From Flavobacteriales bacterium UBA7878 (GTDB lineage: Bacteria > Bacteroidota > Bacteroidia > Flavobacteriales > Schleiferiaceae): 26,319 nucleotides of DNA. The translations under genes and the position numbers were made by a program. The notes under the pieces were generated by a model. It saw nothing but the letters and a program-made list of their open reading frames with translations. It was not told where the DNA came from and ran no database searches. Below, piece after piece: positions 24,164 through 26,319 of the stretch. Every line of letters begins with the position of its first letter. Within the stretch, counting starts at the first letter, position 1. The stretch covers positions 1-26,319 of the forward strand of contig DLRW01000012.1 of NCBI GenBank assembly GCA_002501205.1, read 5' to 3'.

Positions 24164-26215
24164 CTAAAGCTGATTGGAATCACCCAAAAAAATTTCGATT
24201 TGGGCATTAGACCGCAGACGCTTATAGAGTTCCATATAAAATGGTAAATACTTCTTTTGAATATAGCACTGCTTGATTTGCAAATGCAAACTCAGTTGAT
24301 GATGACCCTCCATTTCCGCTCGCTCCCATCGCCAGGTAAAGACCGGATTATCTTCAGCATCGGGAAAAGGAACTTGCAAATTAAGCGAATCCAGCCCCTC
24401 GAAAGCCCAATGCCAGCTTGCCGAATACACCATAGGAATGGCAAAGTCGCGATCGCTGGAAGGGGCATTCTTCAATACCAATGCCTTATCCAAATCCACC
24501 TTTAATCTTAGCGTATCCTGCCAATCCAAAAGCCTGATTTTCTCGATTTTAAGGGAATCATTTAATAAGGCATTGTGCAAGAGCTGATAATCAGTAAAAC
24601 CCAATTGATCATTGGCGGAATCTGTTCTCAAATAAGCAGAAGCCAATATGGATTGAAAAGCTCCTTTCAGTTTTAAAGTATCTCGAAGTATCAGCTTTTC
24701 CCCTGGCCCTTGAAATTTGAGCCTTATCCTTTCTTCGAAACCATGCTTTAATGGATTTACCGATCCTAAATCGCTCCATTCTGCTTGATCTTCTTCACCT
24801 CGCTTAAAAAGCAAGGCATGGCCATCTGAAAAATCAGGCGGCACAGAACCGGGATAAAAGTACTGCCCTAAATAAGGACCCGGAAAAATATACCGCCAAT
24901 CCGCTTCCGGCGATAGCCGATAGGCCAAACCTCTGGCATAGGCAGGCCAGGGAGAAGGATAGTCTATTGCCGGACTGCCGCTTCTTTGGGGATAGAATAA
25001 AGCCAGGCGATGCTCTATATTAAAGTACTTAAACAAGGCTTCATAATGGGAACAAAACAAACCGTACTCGGTAAAAACCGGAGGATAAACCGGCATATTG
25101 CGGATATAGGCCTGCGCAGCTGTTTCCTGAGCTCTATAAATGATATCCACGGCCTCCTTCCAGTTGGGCACAGACTGATCTTCAATTATGGATCGCAGTT
25201 GATCTTCGATGGCTACCCATCGCTCGGCATAAGCTCGAGAAAGCCGCCATCTCCCTGCTGCATAGGCCTCATTATTGGATAGGCTTAGCGAACGCTCATG
25301 AAAATAGCGGACAGGCCTGATCCAAGAGCTATAATATTGCTGCAATCCAAATTCTTGATCCAGCGTATTCCTGTATACAGCATAATCCTGCACGTCGCCC
25401 TGATAAAACATATGATCAATGATACGCGACCAAGAACCGCTTTCTTCTCGGTCGTAAATAAATATTTGATCTTGCCAATCCAGCCACACCGAAGGAAGTT
25501 CTGCCGCTAGAGTGCTTAAACCTCGTTCCAGGTTTAATGCTTTACAACCAACACTTTTAAAGCTGTAAAAAATATTCTCATAGATGCGCTCTTTACTCTG
25601 CTCCACTTCCTCCGAAGCCGAAAATTGCAAAGGGTAAGCAGACAAGACCTTTATCCTTTGGATGGATTCTGAAATGGGAAAAGCTTCGTTAAAGCCTAGG
25701 TTATAAGGCAAAGGAGCCCCCTCCAAGCTTATCATCACTTCAACAATTTGCCCTGCCTTTAATTCCGGGAACTGCAGGCTAAAGGCAAAGAGTTTTCCGC
25801 TGTGAGGGTCTGCCACCAAACTATCCAAAAATTGATTGCGAATGCTTGCGGCTCGGGCTTCATAAACCAGAATATCGTCTTCCCAAATGCGAAAGTCGAT
25901 ATCCTTTAGAATTTCATAGTTGGGAAGCTGAAACAAGATTTTTGACCAATTGTCGATAGATGACTGATCCGGGTATTGAAAGCGTGCATAATGGAAGTAG
26001 CGCTCGCCACTCACATCCGAACCGCTGTTAAAATATTCCCTTTGCACGATGTTTTGAACCGCTGCAAAGGAGTCGATTCGATAATCAAACTGTGGGCGTG
26101 GCCAATCGCGCCAATTTTTTTCCCAGTACTCAGCCGTGTACGGTCTACCCTGCGCACAGAGCGGATTCCCAGCCCATCCCAGGCAAATTAAAAAGGCGAT
26201 TAAGTACTTGGCCAT
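24164..26215 (-). CDS. Exported protein, probable divergent DUF3857/transglutaminase-like
   Basis: 683 residues with a signal peptide (about 1-21, ending PLCA-Q). I recognise no sequence family with certainty. The layout resembles the DUF3857 plus transglutaminase-like proteins of Bacteroidota (about 650 aa). An N-terminal beta domain (about 60-270) has WSKILFQLPNYEILKDIDFRI and the segment LKAGQIVEVMISLEG. A helical-to-beta core (about 350-490) contains GLFCSHYEALFKYFNIEHRL with Cys388. DGHALLFKRG follows with His466, then EWSDLG with Asp482. A C-terminal beta domain ends KYLPFYMELYKRLRSNAQIEIFL, like the usual YPxYRxFL ending. The Cys-His-Asp order and the W-x-D context suggest a retained transglutaminase-type triad, but spacing and flanks are divergent. 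It precedes era. Confidence 0.5.
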   Translation of the reverse strand: MAKYLIAFLICLGWAGNPLCAQGRPYTAEYWEKNWRDWPRPQFDYRIDSFAAVQNIVQREYFNSGSDVSGERYFHYARFQYPDQSSIDNWSKILFQLPNYEILKDIDFRIWEDDILVYEARAASIRNQFLDSLVADPHSGKLFAFSLQFPELKAGQIVEVMISLEGAPLPYNLGFNEAFPISESIQRIKVLSAYPLQFSASEEVEQSKERIYENIFYSFKSVGCKALNLERGLSTLAAELPSVWLDWQDQIFIYDREESGSWSRIIDHMFYQGDVQDYAVYRNTLDQEFGLQQYYSSWIRPVRYFHERSLSLSNNEAYAAGRWRLSRAYAERWVAIEDQLRSIIEDQSVPNWKEAVDIIYRAQETAAQAYIRNMPVYPPVFTEYGLFCSHYEALFKYFNIEHRLALFYPQRSGSPAIDYPSPWPAYARGLAYRLSPEADWRYIFPGPYLGQYFYPGSVPPDFSDGHALLFKRGEEDQAEWSDLGSVNPLKHGFEERIRLKFQGPGEKLILRDTLKLKGAFQSILASAYLRTDSANDQLGFTDYQLLHNALLNDSLKIEKIRLLDWQDTLRLKVDLDKALVLKNAPSSDRDFAIPMVYSASWHWAFEGLDSLNLQVPFPDAEDNPVFTWRWERAEMEGHHQLSLHLQIKQCYIQKKYLPFYMELYKRLRSNAQIEIFLGDSNQL

Positions 26216-26245
26216 GCCCCTAAATTAAGAGAATTCATTAATCTT

Positions 26246-26276
26246 TTTGTCAGTTCCCAAAAAGCTTTTATATTTG
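26246..26276 (+). promoter_or_regulatory. Consensus Bacteroidota promoter TTTG-N19-TATATTTG for the tRNA gene
   Basis: TTTG at 26246-26249 and TATATTTG at 26269-26276 match both consensus elements exactly at 19-bp spacing and are followed by CCGCC. The start would be near 26283, giving a 5' leader of about 19 nt before the tRNA. It is the best promoter in the window. The minus-strand gene starting at 26215 has no equally clear promoter in the same gap. Confidence 0.75.
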
Positions 26277-26301
26277 CCGCCCCATTAGGGAAACAACATA
26301 T

Positions 26302-26319
26302 CGCGGGGTGGAGCAGTTG
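26302..26319 (+). tRNA. Initiator tRNA-Met (fMet), 5' end only
   Basis: The last 18 bases, CGCGGGGTGGAGCAGTTG, match the 5' acceptor strand and D arm of bacterial initiator tRNA; the first 15 bases equal those I recall for E. coli tRNA-fMet. The initial C (unpaired with A72 in initiators), position 8 T and the GGAGCAG D-stem region favour fMet over tRNA-Gly or others. The anticodon lies outside the window. A consensus promoter lies just upstream. Confidence 0.75.

Overview
The window looks like a piece of a Bacteroidota chromosome, probably from the marine Flavobacteriales (Cryomorphaceae/Schleiferiaceae type; this placement is inference). The reasons are: two TonB-dependent receptors with the Bacteroidota N-terminal carboxypeptidase-regulatory-like domain; a DUF4249 lipoprotein; a PorV/PorQ-type barrel and a large protein with a type IX secretion (T9SS)-like C-terminal domain; an atpD-atpC pair without the other ATP synthase genes; A-rich leaders without clear Shine-Dalgarno sequences; and repeated TAnnTTTG promoter boxes, several followed by GCCGC. 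I see no phage, IS element, CRISPR array or rRNA. The region is dense, with no gap above 300 bp.

Layout. 1-2800 (minus): a Prc/Tsp-like processing protease, overlapped through a TTGA junction by a truncated DppC/OppC-type ABC permease. 2953-7505 (plus): a TonB receptor/DUF4249 lipoprotein pair, then a YbdG-like MscS channel. 7494-8585 (minus): a membrane family-2 glycosyltransferase. 8631-9185 (plus): ruvC. 9182-10052 (minus): greA and a HIT protein. 10145-19044 (minus): a 9-kb three-gene unit with a 1238-aa TonB receptor, a 1364-aa secreted protein with a T9SS-like C-terminus, and a PorV/PorQ-family barrel. 19252-19704 (plus): a Rieske-like lipoprotein. 19769-21589 (minus): atpD-atpC. 21756-23217 (plus): ribF and an overlapping secreted leucine-rich-repeat protein. 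23214-26215 (minus): a large exported protein, probably a divergent DUF3857/transglutaminase-like one, and era. At the right edge a near-perfect Bacteroidota promoter leads into the first 18 nt of an initiator tRNA-Met gene.

How the genes work together. Most of the window mixes housekeeping genes (ruvC, greA, era, ribF, atpDC, tRNA) with envelope genes. The most distinctive part is the 10.1-19.1 kb operon. A private PorV-like protein is encoded directly with a large T9SS-like cargo and a very large TonB receptor, and no SusD is present. This suggests a surface complex in which the PorV paralogue delivers or holds the big protein and the receptor supplies TonB-driven gating. That is inference. 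The operon and atpD appear to share a strong CGT preference for arginine, which fits high expression. The second TonB receptor, at 2953, belongs to the separate and common receptor/DUF4249 arrangement.
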